Positions 48,282 to 57,071 of a stretch of DNA of 64,000 bases are shown here, piece after piece. Origin of the DNA: Brevundimonas sp. (lineage in GTDB: Bacteria; Pseudomonadota; Alphaproteobacteria; Caulobacterales; Caulobacteraceae); contig NZ_JACESA010000001.1 in assembly GCF_013912065.1 (NCBI RefSeq), positions 1 through 64,000 on the forward strand. Direction: 5' to 3'. The number at the start of each line of letters is the position of its first letter. Position 1 is the stretch's first letter. The translations under genes were made by a program, and so were the position numbers. The notes under the pieces were generated by a model. That model was not told the DNA's origin, ran no database searches, and saw only the letters and a list, made by a program, of their open reading frames with translations.

Positions 48282-50273
48282 ATGCGCTCGTTCTTGCTTT
48301 CCGCCGCCGCCGCGACCGTCCTGACCGCGACAGCCGGCTCCCTTCAAGCCCAGGTTCAGCCCCCCGTCGCGCCCCTCGTTCAGGCGTCCTCCGTTCAGGC
48401 GCCTGCCGCCCTGCTGGATCCCATGTTCCAGGATCACGCCGTGCTCCAGCGGGGCCGGCCGGTCGCGGTCTGGGGCAGGGCGGCGCCCGGCGCGGCCGTC
48501 TCGGTCGCCCTCGGTCAGACCCAGGTCCAGACGACCGCCGGCGCCGACGGCGCCTGGCGCGCCAGTCTGCCGACCCTGACTGCCGGCGGCCCCTATGTCC
48601 TGACGGCTCAGGCCGGCGGCGCGACCCAGACTGTGTCCGACGTCATGGTCGGCGACGTCTGGCTGTGTTCGGGCCAGTCGAACATGGAGTTCGCGGTTCG
48701 CCAGGCCACCAACGCCGACACCGAGATCGGCGCCGCCAACGACCCGAACCTGCGTCTCTTTCTGGTCGCCCGCTCCAGCCTGCCGGCGCCCTCGTCGGCT
48801 TCAGGTCCGGTGGGGCAATGGCGCACGACCAGCCCGGAAAGCGTGCGCGACTTCTCGGCCGCCTGCTACTACATGGGTCGAGATCTTCGGCGTACGGACA
48901 ATGTTCCTGTCGGTCTGATCTCCGCCTCCTGGGGCGGGTCGATCATCGAGGACTGGCTGAGCCGCGACGCGATCGTCAAACTGGGCGGCCAGGACCAGGC
49001 GCTGAACGCCCTGGACGCCTATGCGCGCGACCCTGCCGAAGGAGACGCCATCTGGCGCGAGGTCACTCAGGCCTGGTGGATGGCCAACGATCCCGGCACT
49101 AAACAGGGCTGGAACCTTCCCCAGACCCGCGACGCCGACTGGGCTCCCATCCCCGCCGAAGGCTTCTGGGAATCGACCCTTCCTGGGCTGGAGACCTTCG
49201 ACGGCGTCGTCTGGCTGCGGAACGAGGTCCAGCTGACCGCCGCCCAGGCGCGCCAGGCCGCGACGCTGGAACTGGGTCCGGTCGACGACGCCGACGTCAC
49301 CTGGGTCAACGGCCGCTACGTCGGCGGCCAGCAGGGCTGGGACACGCCGCGCAGCTACGCCCTGCCGGCCGGAAGCCTGAAGTCGGGCCGCAACCTGATC
49401 GCGGTCGGGGTGCTGGACACCAACGGCGGCGGCGGCGCCTGGGGACCGGCGGCGAACAAGCGGCTGGTGTTCGCGGACGGGACCAGCGTCTCTCTGTCGG
49501 CGCACTGGCGTCACCGCGTCGCCGCGCCCTTGGGCGACCTGCCCAATCCGCCCCGCACGCCCTGGATCGGCGGCAGCGGCACGACGACCCTCTACAACGG
49601 CATGATCGCCCCCCTGGGCGCCTACGGCGTGAAGGGCATGGCCTGGTATCAGGGCGAGTCGAACGTCGGCGACTATGTCGGCTATCGCCGCCTGCTGCCC
49701 GCTCTGTTCGCCGACTGGCGCGCCCGGTTCGAAAACCCCGAGATGCGGATGCTGGTGGTGCAACTGGCGAACTTCGGACCCGCCGCAACCCAGCCGACCA
49801 ACTCCTACTGGGCCGCCCTGCGCGAGAGCCAGCGCACCGTCGTCAACGCCGATCCTTTGGCGGGCCTCGCCGTCGCCCTCGACATCGGCGACCGCTACGA
49901 CATCCACCCCACCAACAAGCTGGAGGTCGGCCGCCGCCTGGCGTTCGAGGCGCGTCGTCTGGACGGGACGACCCAGCCGGTCTCGCCCCAGCCGGTCTCG
50001 GTCGAACGCGGCGCGGACGGCGTCCATGTGCGCTACGCCCCCGGCACGGCTCTGGCCGCCTATGGCTTCAACCGCCCGATCGGTTTCGAACTGTGCGGGG
50101 CCGACAACGCCTGCCGATTCGTCGATGCGACCCTGGTTGGCGATCAGGTGGTGATGGCCTCGGCCCAGCCGACCGACGTCAAGGTGCGCCTGTGCTGGGC
50201 CGACAGCCCGATCTGCAACCTCTACGGCCCCGCCGGCCTCCCGGCGGCCCCGTTCGAGGCCGCCATCCGCTGA
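48282..50273 (+). CDS. Sialate-O-acetylesterase-type esterase (CE20-like xyloglucan acetylesterase)
   Basis: A 663-aa exported protein (signal MRSFLLSAAAATVLTATAGS) with a split SGNH/SASA domain. Ser133 lies in CSGQSNMEF, block MAWYQGESNVGDYVGYR is kept, and the Asp540/His542 pair is in DIHPTNK. Between the Ser block and the later blocks sits a jelly-roll insertion (about 285-390, VDDADVTWVNGRYVGGQQGW). This layout is that of CE20-type xyloglucan acetylesterases, which remove O-acetyl groups from galactosyl residues. ATG 48282 has AGGAGG at 5 bp. It is convergent with the fucosidase gene. Confidence 0.85.
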   Translation: MRSFLLSAAAATVLTATAGSLQAQVQPPVAPLVQASSVQAPAALLDPMFQDHAVLQRGRPVAVWGRAAPGAAVSVALGQTQVQTTAGADGAWRASLPTLTAGGPYVLTAQAGGATQTVSDVMVGDVWLCSGQSNMEFAVRQATNADTEIGAANDPNLRLFLVARSSLPAPSSASGPVGQWRTTSPESVRDFSAACYYMGRDLRRTDNVPVGLISASWGGSIIEDWLSRDAIVKLGGQDQALNALDAYARDPAEGDAIWREVTQAWWMANDPGTKQGWNLPQTRDADWAPIPAEGFWESTLPGLETFDGVVWLRNEVQLTAAQARQAATLELGPVDDADVTWVNGRYVGGQQGWDTPRSYALPAGSLKSGRNLIAVGVLDTNGGGGAWGPAANKRLVFADGTSVSLSAHWRHRVAAPLGDLPNPPRTPWIGGSGTTTLYNGMIAPLGAYGVKGMAWYQGESNVGDYVGYRRLLPALFADWRARFENPEMRMLVVQLANFGPAATQPTNSYWAALRESQRTVVNADPLAGLAVALDIGDRYDIHPTNKLEVGRRLAFEARRLDGTTQPVSPQPVSVERGADGVHVRYAPGTALAAYGFNRPIGFELCGADNACRFVDATLVGDQVVMASAQPTDVKVRLCWADSPICNLYGPAGLPAAPFEAAIR

Positions 50274-50281
50274 TCAGACAC

Positions 50282-50309
50282 GGCGCCGGCCTCAGACCAG
50301 GCCGGCGCC
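50282..50309. terminator. Shared hairpin between convergent esterase and fucosidase genes
   Basis: Perfect 11-bp stem GGCGCCGGCCT / AGGCCGGCGCC with loop CAGACC, spanning the end of the GH29 frame. No T-run on either side, so function as a bidirectional terminator is only likely. Confidence 0.4.
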
Positions 50310-51911
50310 CCTCAGCCGCACGGCAGGCGCCACGGTCACGGGCCGGTTCTCCGGCAGGTCGATGACCAGGCCCTGGTCGCTCTGGCGGAAGGGCAGGGCG
50401 CCGCCGCCCAGCAGTTCGACCGCCTCGACGCGGCCGGCCTGCGGCGTCAGGGTGCGGATCTGCATCCGGCCGTCCTCGGGCCAGTCCAGGGCGAAGGCGT
50501 AGAGGGTCGCGCCCTTGGTCGTGAACCGGATGTCCTGGCCCGTCCACGGCCGGGCCGCGCCTTCGCCGTGCATCCCGCCAACCACCGTCGTCGGCCCCTC
50601 GCCATAGGTGCGCCAGGGCCGGGTCTCGAAGATCGCCTCGCCGTTGACCTTCATCCAGGCGGCGATGTCGGTCAGGATTCGCCGCTCGTCGCCGTCGATG
50701 GAGCCGTCGCCGCGCTGGGGGATGTTCAGCATCAGATTGCCGTTCTTCGACACCACGTCGACCAGCCGCTGCACGACGCTGTGGGCGGGCACATAATAGT
50801 GGTTGGTGAAGCGGGCGCGGTTGTAGTGCCAGTCGCCGATACAGGTGTCGGTCTGCCAGGGTTCGGGTTTCAGGCTGTCGGAGAAGCCGCGCTCGATCGT
50901 CTCGACGATCCCCTTGCGTTGGCGTTCGTCCAGCCGCTTGCCGTTCACGACCGGCAGCTCGCCGCGCCACTGCAGCGAGGCGTTGTAATATTCGGCCGTC
51001 GCCTCCAGCCCGTAGCGACCCAGCGGCAGCTGATAGTTGTCGAAATAGACCATGTCCGGACGATATTTGGTGATCAGGTCGCGCTGACGCGCCACCCAGG
51101 ACCGGACGAAGGCCGGGTTGTTCGGCGGCGGGGTCTCGATCCACTGGCCGTCGCGGGCGTCGTGCCAGGCGTTCATCTCGGCGATGGAAGCGATCCCGTC
51201 CGGCGGGGCGAAGCTGGGGCCGGTGTAGAGCTCCTGCGGGTCCAGACCGTCCCACCATTTGCCGGCGCCGTCCGCCTTCGTGAGGCGCGCGGCGTCATAG
51301 CGAACGCCCTTCAGCGGCCCCTCGGCGTCATAGCCATAGGCCGTCTGCCACCAGTGCCAGGCGTGAGCGCCATGGTTCGACACGGCGAAGCGCAGACCCC
51401 GCGCCCGCACCGCCTTTTCCCAGGTCCCGACGATGTCGCGCTTGGGGCCGACGCGCATCACGTTCCAGTCGTGATGGGCGCTGTCGAACAGATCCAGGTT
51501 GTCGTGGTGATTGGCCATCGACATGATGTAGCGGGCGCCGGCCGCCTGATAGAGGTCCAGCAGGCCCTCGGGGTCCCACTGGTCGGCCTTCCACTGGTCG
51601 ATGAACTCCATGAAGCCGTACCGGCTGGGGTGGCCGTAGGTGGCGACATGATGGTCGTAGAAGGGGTGGCCCTGGATATACATCAGCCGGCCGTACCAGT
51701 CGCCGAACTCGGGCACGCACTGCGGCCCCCAGTGCGACCAGATGCCGAACTTGGCGTCCCGGAACCAGTCGGGGGTCTTGTAGCCTTCGATCAGGCTGTC
51801 CCAGGTGGGCTTGAACGGGCCGGATGCTCCGCCGTTCGGCGCCGTGGCGCACGCCCCCAGCATCGAAGCTGAGGCGCCAGCGCCGAGAAGTCCGCGTCGT
51901 GACAGGTTCAT
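50292..51911 (-). CDS. GH29 alpha-L-fucosidase
   Basis: A 539-aa exported enzyme with a twin-Arg start and lipobox (LSRRGLLGAGASASMLGAC) expected to remove alpha-L-fucose from side chains. GH29 features are WFRDAKFGIWSHWGPQCVPE, the nucleophile Asp291 in PDMVYFDNYQLP, DWHYNRARF and SKNGNLMLNIPQRGDGSID. The acid/base Glu of this family is poorly conserved and I did not place it. Its start overlaps the GH74 stop (ATGA). Known xyloglucan loci often use GH95 fucosidases here; GH29 is an alternative solution. Confidence 0.88.
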   Translation of the reverse strand: MNLSRRGLLGAGASASMLGACATAPNGGASGPFKPTWDSLIEGYKTPDWFRDAKFGIWSHWGPQCVPEFGDWYGRLMYIQGHPFYDHHVATYGHPSRYGFMEFIDQWKADQWDPEGLLDLYQAAGARYIMSMANHHDNLDLFDSAHHDWNVMRVGPKRDIVGTWEKAVRARGLRFAVSNHGAHAWHWWQTAYGYDAEGPLKGVRYDAARLTKADGAGKWWDGLDPQELYTGPSFAPPDGIASIAEMNAWHDARDGQWIETPPPNNPAFVRSWVARQRDLITKYRPDMVYFDNYQLPLGRYGLEATAEYYNASLQWRGELPVVNGKRLDERQRKGIVETIERGFSDSLKPEPWQTDTCIGDWHYNRARFTNHYYVPAHSVVQRLVDVVSKNGNLMLNIPQRGDGSIDGDERRILTDIAAWMKVNGEAIFETRPWRTYGEGPTTVVGGMHGEGAARPWTGQDIRFTTKGATLYAFALDWPEDGRMQIRTLTPQAGRVEAVELLGGGALPFRQSDQGLVIDLPENRPVTVAPAVRLRGAGLV

Positions 51912-54169
51912 GCCGGTTCTCCATAGACGACGCCGCGTCCGTCGGTGGCCACATAGACGCGGCCGAACACCCTTGGATCACCCGCGATGGCGCGATAACG
52001 GCGACCATATTCGTGTTGGTCGTCATTGACCCGCATCCACGACCGGCCGCGATCATCGGACCGGAAGACGCCCCGCACCGCGCCTTGCGTGCCGATGGCG
52101 AACAGGGCGGGGTAGGGCGAGCCGGCGGGCGGCTTGCCGAAGTCCAGCATCTCGACTCTGAGGCCGCCGTCGACGCGTTCGAAGCTCTGGCCGCCGTCGC
52201 GGCTGTGGAACAGGCCCGACCGCGACACCAGCCACAGATCCCCGTCATGTCCGGGCGTCGCCTTCAAGGGGAAGGCCTGTTCGCGCCAGGTCGGTCGGTC
52301 GGCGGAGACGTCGGGCAGGCCGCGCATCGGCACGGGGGCGAAGCTGCGCGCCTCGTCCACGCTGACGAACCAGTCGCCGGTCGTGAAATCGAGGGCGTAG
52401 AACAGGCCGGAATCCTTGCGATCCGCCACCGGCCGCAGCAGCGGGGGCAGGCCGAGGCAGGGCCGCCAGCTCGCCCCCCTGTCGTCCGACCAGACCGTCT
52501 GGGGCGTGGACAGCACGAAGGTCGATCCATTGGCCGACACGGTGATCGGGGCGTCGCGGTACAGGTCCATGCGCGGATTGTCCGGCGAGGCCGTGGTCGC
52601 GCCCGAGGCGGGGCGGGGGCGACCCAGAGGCTTCCAGCTACGCCCCGCGTCATCGGACCAGGCCAGGGTCGAGCCGTCGTGTCCCTCGGACCCGACCCCC
52701 TCGTGCGGCGTACCGCTGCGGACCACCACGGTCGGGGCAAGTCCAGCGTAGTCGATCTGATTGGTGTTGGCGAAGACGGGGGTGGTGAACTGCAGGTCCG
52801 GCGACCGGTCCAGGTCTTCATGGGCGAAACCGGATATGTCGCCAAACCCGGTCAGGAGGTGCGGACCCACCGGGGGACTGACCAGGGTGATGACCGCCGT
52901 CTGTTCGATGCCCTCGACCCAGGGCTTCCAGTCGGTCGGGCGGCCTGCGTCGGCGGCCGACAGGTTGCGCGTCTGATAGACGGTCGCCCCGGTCGCATAG
53001 ACCAGCCGGTCGCTGTCGAACGGGTCCAGCGCCAGGGCCGCGATCCACCAGCCGAAGTCGGGCTTGTCGTTGCCCCAGTTCAGGAAGGGGGTTGCGCTGA
53101 CGTCGTGGCGGGCCGCCTCGCGCAGGCTGATCCAGCTTTGACCATCGTCGGTGCTGCGCCAGATCGTGTCCCCCGGCTGCCAACGGTTCAGCGTCGAGAC
53201 CATGATCACGCCGGGCCGCTTGTGATCAACGGCCACCCCCATGAAGCCCCCAAGGGGGCGGGGCGGGGTGATGTCGGTCCAGTCGCCGGTGTTCGTATCC
53301 AGCCGCCAGACTGACCCGTCCGTGACGCCGTTGGGGCCTATGCCCAGGGTGCAGGTCACATACAGCATGCCCCGCATGTCCAGTTCGGCCTTGGCCGCCG
53401 ACAGTTCGGCGCGCGGCCCGCCCGCGACCGGCCGCCAGGTCCGGCCCGCGTCGTCGGAGCGATAGAGGGCGTGCTCGTGTGGGTCGGCGACGCCGACGAA
53501 CAGGGTCCGCGACGCCTCGCCTCGGGTTCCGCTTCGGGCATCGAAGATGACGAAGCTGAGGCCGCCGTGCGTCTCACGCCCCGTCGGCAGGCCCAGGCCC
53601 TGCAGGGGGAAGCTGTCGACCCTGCCCCAGGTGCGGCCGCCGTCGGTCGAGCGCTGAAGGCCGTCGTGACGCGATCCGAAATAGAGGATGCGGTTGTCGT
53701 TCGGATCGATGGCCAGCCGTTCGCCCAGGCCGCGTCCGTCCTCGTTGCCGCCCATCCGGAACGGGACCTCGGTGCGCGACCAGGTCTGGCCCCGGTCGTT
53801 TGACCGCAGCATGGCGCCCGGGTCGCCCCGATGCACCCCGACCGCCATATGGACCACGTCCGCGTCGACCGGATCGGCCGCCACGCTCTCGACGCCGAAG
53901 TCGCTGGAAAGCGGGCTGGAGTCCTGCAGCGGCAGCCAGCGGTTCGCGCCCCTGTCGAAGCGATAGGCGCCCCCCATGTCCGACCGGGCATAGGCCAGCC
54001 CTGGCTCGACCCGGCTGAACACGATTCCCGGTATGAAGCCCCCGGCCCCGACCTTGACGTTGCGCCAGCGATAGGTCGGCGCGGCGGCCTGCGCCTGTCC
54101 GACAGTCGCGAGGCCGCCCAGGCCGAGGGCCAGAACACCCGCGGCTCGTCGCGTGATTTCGTGTCTCAT
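51908..54169 (-). CDS. GH74 xyloglucanase (endo-beta-1,4-glucanase)
   Basis: A 753-aa exported enzyme with a twin-Arg-like signal (ITRRAAGVLALGLGGLA). It has two seven-bladed propellers made of repeated SxDxGxTW/SW (Asp-box) blades such as RSNDRGQTWSR, RSTDGGRTWGR, RSTDDGQSWIS and RSDDRGRSWMR. The opening WRNVKVGAGGFIPGIVFSR and YARSDMGGAYR with catalytic Asp64 is the GH74 signature. It would cut the xyloglucan backbone into oligosaccharides. No carbohydrate-binding module is attached. Promoter and operator lie in the 282-bp gap shared with the divergent GH3 gene. Confidence 0.92.
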   Translation of the reverse strand: MRHEITRRAAGVLALGLGGLATVGQAQAAAPTYRWRNVKVGAGGFIPGIVFSRVEPGLAYARSDMGGAYRFDRGANRWLPLQDSSPLSSDFGVESVAADPVDADVVHMAVGVHRGDPGAMLRSNDRGQTWSRTEVPFRMGGNEDGRGLGERLAIDPNDNRILYFGSRHDGLQRSTDGGRTWGRVDSFPLQGLGLPTGRETHGGLSFVIFDARSGTRGEASRTLFVGVADPHEHALYRSDDAGRTWRPVAGGPRAELSAAKAELDMRGMLYVTCTLGIGPNGVTDGSVWRLDTNTGDWTDITPPRPLGGFMGVAVDHKRPGVIMVSTLNRWQPGDTIWRSTDDGQSWISLREAARHDVSATPFLNWGNDKPDFGWWIAALALDPFDSDRLVYATGATVYQTRNLSAADAGRPTDWKPWVEGIEQTAVITLVSPPVGPHLLTGFGDISGFAHEDLDRSPDLQFTTPVFANTNQIDYAGLAPTVVVRSGTPHEGVGSEGHDGSTLAWSDDAGRSWKPLGRPRPASGATTASPDNPRMDLYRDAPITVSANGSTFVLSTPQTVWSDDRGASWRPCLGLPPLLRPVADRKDSGLFYALDFTTGDWFVSVDEARSFAPVPMRGLPDVSADRPTWREQAFPLKATPGHDGDLWLVSRSGLFHSRDGGQSFERVDGGLRVEMLDFGKPPAGSPYPALFAIGTQGAVRGVFRSDDRGRSWMRVNDDQHEYGRRYRAIAGDPRVFGRVYVATDGRGVVYGEPA

Positions 54170-54211
54170 ACGGTGACTCCCTAGGTTCCAGGCGTCTGTC
54201 GGCCTGTTTTG

Positions 54212-54225
54212 TGGTAGCGCTAACT
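54212..54225 (+). promoter_or_regulatory. LacI-type operator between GH74 and GH3 genes
   Basis: TGGTAGCGCTAACT, two mismatches from the perfect site at 23643. It is 43 bp before the GH74 start and 226 bp before the GH3 start; TTGACA follows at 54234-54239. Confidence 0.75.
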
Positions 54226-54320
54226 TATTCCAGTTGACAGCATTGTCATGGGTGCATCAAGTTGCGCCTGTGAAAATCAACGTCGGTCAACGACGTGCTG
54301 GGAGAGAGGCTTGAGTTCCA

Positions 54321-54455
54321 ATGGATTTCGCCGCCCCCGGTGCGTCTGCGACGCCTGATCTTTTGCACCCTGAGCGAACTTCCGGTGCGGTCTTCACGAC
54401 CGCACCGGGCTTTTCGTCACTGTTTCCCGCACGCCGATTGACGGATCCGACATGA
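54321..54455 (+). CDS. Possible 44-aa leader peptide overlapping the GH3 start
   Basis: A 44-codon frame begins ATGGATTTCGCCGCC, about 12 bp after AGAGAGG, and ends in a TGA that overlaps the GH3 ATG (ATGA). The GH3 start has no good ribosome-binding site of its own, so translational coupling would make sense. The sequence (MDFAAPGASATPDLL...) has no recognisable domain, and the frame contains the hairpin at 54382. It may be chance. Confidence 0.25.
   Translation: MDFAAPGASATPDLLHPERTSGAVFTTAPGFSSLFPARRLTDPT
54382..54414 (+). terminator. Intrinsic terminator or attenuator in the GH3 leader
   Basis: Perfect 11-bp stem CCGGTGCGGTC / GACCGCACCGG with loop TTCAC, followed by GCTTTTC. It lies 38 bp before the GH3 ATG and downstream of the presumed promoter, so it could act as an attenuator. 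Confidence 0.65.
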
Positions 54456-57001
54456 CCTCGCGTTCTCCGAACTTCCGCCGCAGCGCCGTTTCTGTCCTTG
54501 CGCTCAGTTTGGCCCTGGCCGCCGGAGCCTGTGCGACCCAGGCGTCGCGCACTGCCCCGGTCACCTATGTGACGGCCGCGGAGACCATCGTCACCGAGGC
54601 CAGTCGCGCCCATCCCGACCTCTGGCCCCAGGCCGCATCCCCGGCGGCCATGTCGGACGCCGCGACCGAAGCCTTCGTCACCGAACTGATGAGCCGGATG
54701 ACGCTGGAGGAGAAGGTCGGGCAGACGATCCAGGCCGACATCGCCTCGATCAAGCCGGAAGACCTGCTGACCTATCCGCTGGGTTCGATCCTGGCGGGCG
54801 GCAATTCCTCGCCGGGCGGAGACGAGCGCGCCTCGGCCCGGGAATGGGTCGAACTGGCCCAGGCCTTCCGCGCCGCCGTCGCCCAGCGTCCCGGCGCCAG
54901 GATCCCAATGATCTACGGCATCGACGCCGTCCACGGGCACAACAATATCGTCGGCGCCACCATCTTTCCGCACAACAGCGGCCTGGGGGCCATGCGCGAC
55001 CCCGACCTGATCCGCCGTATCGGCGAGGCCACGGCGCTGGAAGTCGCGGTCACGGGGGCCGACTGGACCTTCGGCCCCACCCTGGCCGTGCCGCAGGACG
55101 ACCGTTGGGGCCGCGCCTATGAAGGTTATGGCGAGAACCCCGAGATCGCCCAAAGCTACGCCGGACCCATGACCCTGGGACTGCAAGGCGCGCTGTCGGC
55201 CGATCATCCGCTGACGCCGGGCCGTATCGCCGGCTCCGCCAAACATTTCCTGGCCGACGGCGGCACGACGGGCGGTCACGACCAGGGCGATTTCGCCGGC
55301 TCGGAGCAGGAACTGATCCGCACCCATCTGTCCGGCTATCCCCAGGCGATCGACGCCGGCGTGCTGTCGATCATGGCCAGCTTCTCCAGTTGGAACGGCG
55401 TCAAACATTCGGGCAACGAGACCATATTGACCGACGTGCTGCGCGGCCCGTTGGGCTTCGATGGCTTCGTGGTGTCGGATTGGAACGCCCACGGGCAGCT
55501 GCCCGGCTGTTCGAACGAAAGCTGCGCCCTGGCCTTCAACGCCGGCATCGACATGTTCATGGCGCCCGACAGCTGGAAGCCCCTTTATCAGAACACCCTG
55601 GCCCAGGCGCGGTCGGGCGAGATCCCGATGGCGCGACTGGACGAGGCCGTGCGCCGCATCCTGCGGGTCAAGGTCAAGACCGGCCTGTTCAACGAGAGCC
55701 GCCCCGTCGAGGGCCATTTGAATGAACTGGGCTCGCCCGCTCACCGCGCCATCGCCCGCGAGGCGGTGCGCAAGTCGCTGGTCCTACTGAAGAACGAGGG
55801 CTCGGTCCTGCCGATCCGCTCCGGCGCGCGCGTGCTGGTCGCGGGCCATGCCGACGACATCGGCCAGGCCTCGGGCGGCTGGACCCTGACATGGCAGGGG
55901 ACGGGCAACACCAACGCCGACTTCCCCAACGGCCAGTCGATCTGGGGCGGGATACAGGAGGCGGTCGTCGCCGGGGGCGGACAGGCGACGCTCAGCCCCG
56001 AGGGCGCCTTCACTCAGAAGCCGGACGTGGCCATCGTCGTCTTCGGCGAGACCCCCTATGCCGAGTTCCAGGGCGACGTCGACACGCTGGACTTCCTGCC
56101 GACCGAGCCGCTGGAGACACTGAAACGCCTGAAGGCGGCGGGGATTCCGACGGTGTCGGTCTTCCTGTCGGGGCGGCCGTTGTGGACCAATCCGGAGATC
56201 AACGCCTCGGACGCCTTCGTCGCCGCCTGGCTGCCGGGCACCGAAGGCGGCGGCGTCGCCGACGTGTTGATCGGCGATGCGGCGGGCAAGCCGCGCACCG
56301 ATTTCAACGGCAAACTGTCCTTCAGCTGGCCCAAGGACGCCAGGGGCGAACCGCTGAACGTCGGCCAGCCCGGCTATGACCCGCAGTTCGCCTATGGCTA
56401 CGGCCTGACCTACGCCCAGGGCGGCCGGGTCGGAACCCTGTCGGAAGAGAGCGGCGTGGCGGGCGAGATCGGCAGCGTCGACCGCTACTTCGTCGATGGA
56501 CGCTTCGTGGCGCCCTGGTCGCTGATGCTGCGCGACGCCGGCGGCGAGTTCCGGCTGGGCAATGAAAGCAGCGGCGCCAGCCCGCGCGCCGGGGTCAGCG
56601 TCCGTTCCACCGACGGCGCCGGTCAGGAATCGGCCCGCGCCCTGACCTTCGGCCCGGCCGGCGGTCAGGCCCTGATCGCCGCAAGACCCGTCGATCTGGT
56701 CCGCCAGGCGAACGGCGAGATGGCCATGGTCTTCAACTACAGGGTCGACGCCCGGCCGACCGCGCCGGTCATGCTGACGCTCGGCGCAGGCCAGGTCGAT
56801 GTGACGTCCATCTTCAACGCCGCGCCGCTGGGCCAATGGCGGACGCTGAAGGTCCGGCTGTCCTGCCTGCGAGACGCGGGGGCGAACCTGTCTGCGGTCG
56901 ACCAGCCCTGGGGTCTGAGTTCGACCGGCGTGTTCGGCGTGACGGTCGAGGACATCCGCCTGGGTTCGAACGAGGGCGACGCCATCTGCCCCGCTGACTG
57001 A
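54452..57001 (+). CDS. GH3 beta-glucosidase (exo-1,4-beta-glucanase)
   Basis: An 849-aa lipoprotein (lipobox AAGAC) that would release glucose from de-branched cello-oligosaccharides. Features are an N-terminal barrel with IPMIYGIDAVHGHNN, KHFLADGGTTGGHDQG and nucleophile Asp343 in GFVVSDWNAHG; an alpha/beta sandwich domain (about 440-650) with SLVLLKNEGSVLPI; and a C-terminal beta domain of ~190 residues like that of marine 1,4-beta-D-glucan glucohydrolases. The start is fixed by the signal peptide. It is divergent from the GH74 gene and ends at a bidirectional terminator. Confidence 0.92.
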   Translation: MTSRSPNFRRSAVSVLALSLALAAGACATQASRTAPVTYVTAAETIVTEASRAHPDLWPQAASPAAMSDAATEAFVTELMSRMTLEEKVGQTIQADIASIKPEDLLTYPLGSILAGGNSSPGGDERASAREWVELAQAFRAAVAQRPGARIPMIYGIDAVHGHNNIVGATIFPHNSGLGAMRDPDLIRRIGEATALEVAVTGADWTFGPTLAVPQDDRWGRAYEGYGENPEIAQSYAGPMTLGLQGALSADHPLTPGRIAGSAKHFLADGGTTGGHDQGDFAGSEQELIRTHLSGYPQAIDAGVLSIMASFSSWNGVKHSGNETILTDVLRGPLGFDGFVVSDWNAHGQLPGCSNESCALAFNAGIDMFMAPDSWKPLYQNTLAQARSGEIPMARLDEAVRRILRVKVKTGLFNESRPVEGHLNELGSPAHRAIAREAVRKSLVLLKNEGSVLPIRSGARVLVAGHADDIGQASGGWTLTWQGTGNTNADFPNGQSIWGGIQEAVVAGGGQATLSPEGAFTQKPDVAIVVFGETPYAEFQGDVDTLDFLPTEPLETLKRLKAAGIPTVSVFLSGRPLWTNPEINASDAFVAAWLPGTEGGGVADVLIGDAAGKPRTDFNGKLSFSWPKDARGEPLNVGQPGYDPQFAYGYGLTYAQGGRVGTLSEESGVAGEIGSVDRYFVDGRFVAPWSLMLRDAGGEFRLGNESSGASPRAGVSVRSTDGAGQESARALTFGPAGGQALIAARPVDLVRQANGEMAMVFNYRVDARPTAPVMLTLGAGQVDVTSIFNAAPLGQWRTLKVRLSCLRDAGANLSAVDQPWGLSSTGVFGVTVEDIRLGSNEGDAICPAD

Positions 57002-57013
57002 GCGGCAGGCAAA

Positions 57014-57056
57014 GAAAAACCCCGGTCCCGCCTTGCGGCGAGACCGGGGCTGTTTT
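57014..57056. terminator. Bidirectional terminator between GH3 and MHS-transporter genes
   Basis: Stem CCCCGGTC / GACCGGGG enclosing a CGCC/GGCG inner stem, with AAAGAAAAA on the left and CTGTTTTC on the right, so it can act on both converging transcripts. Confidence 0.85.
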
Positions 57057-57071
57057 CGACCGGCTGTGCGA

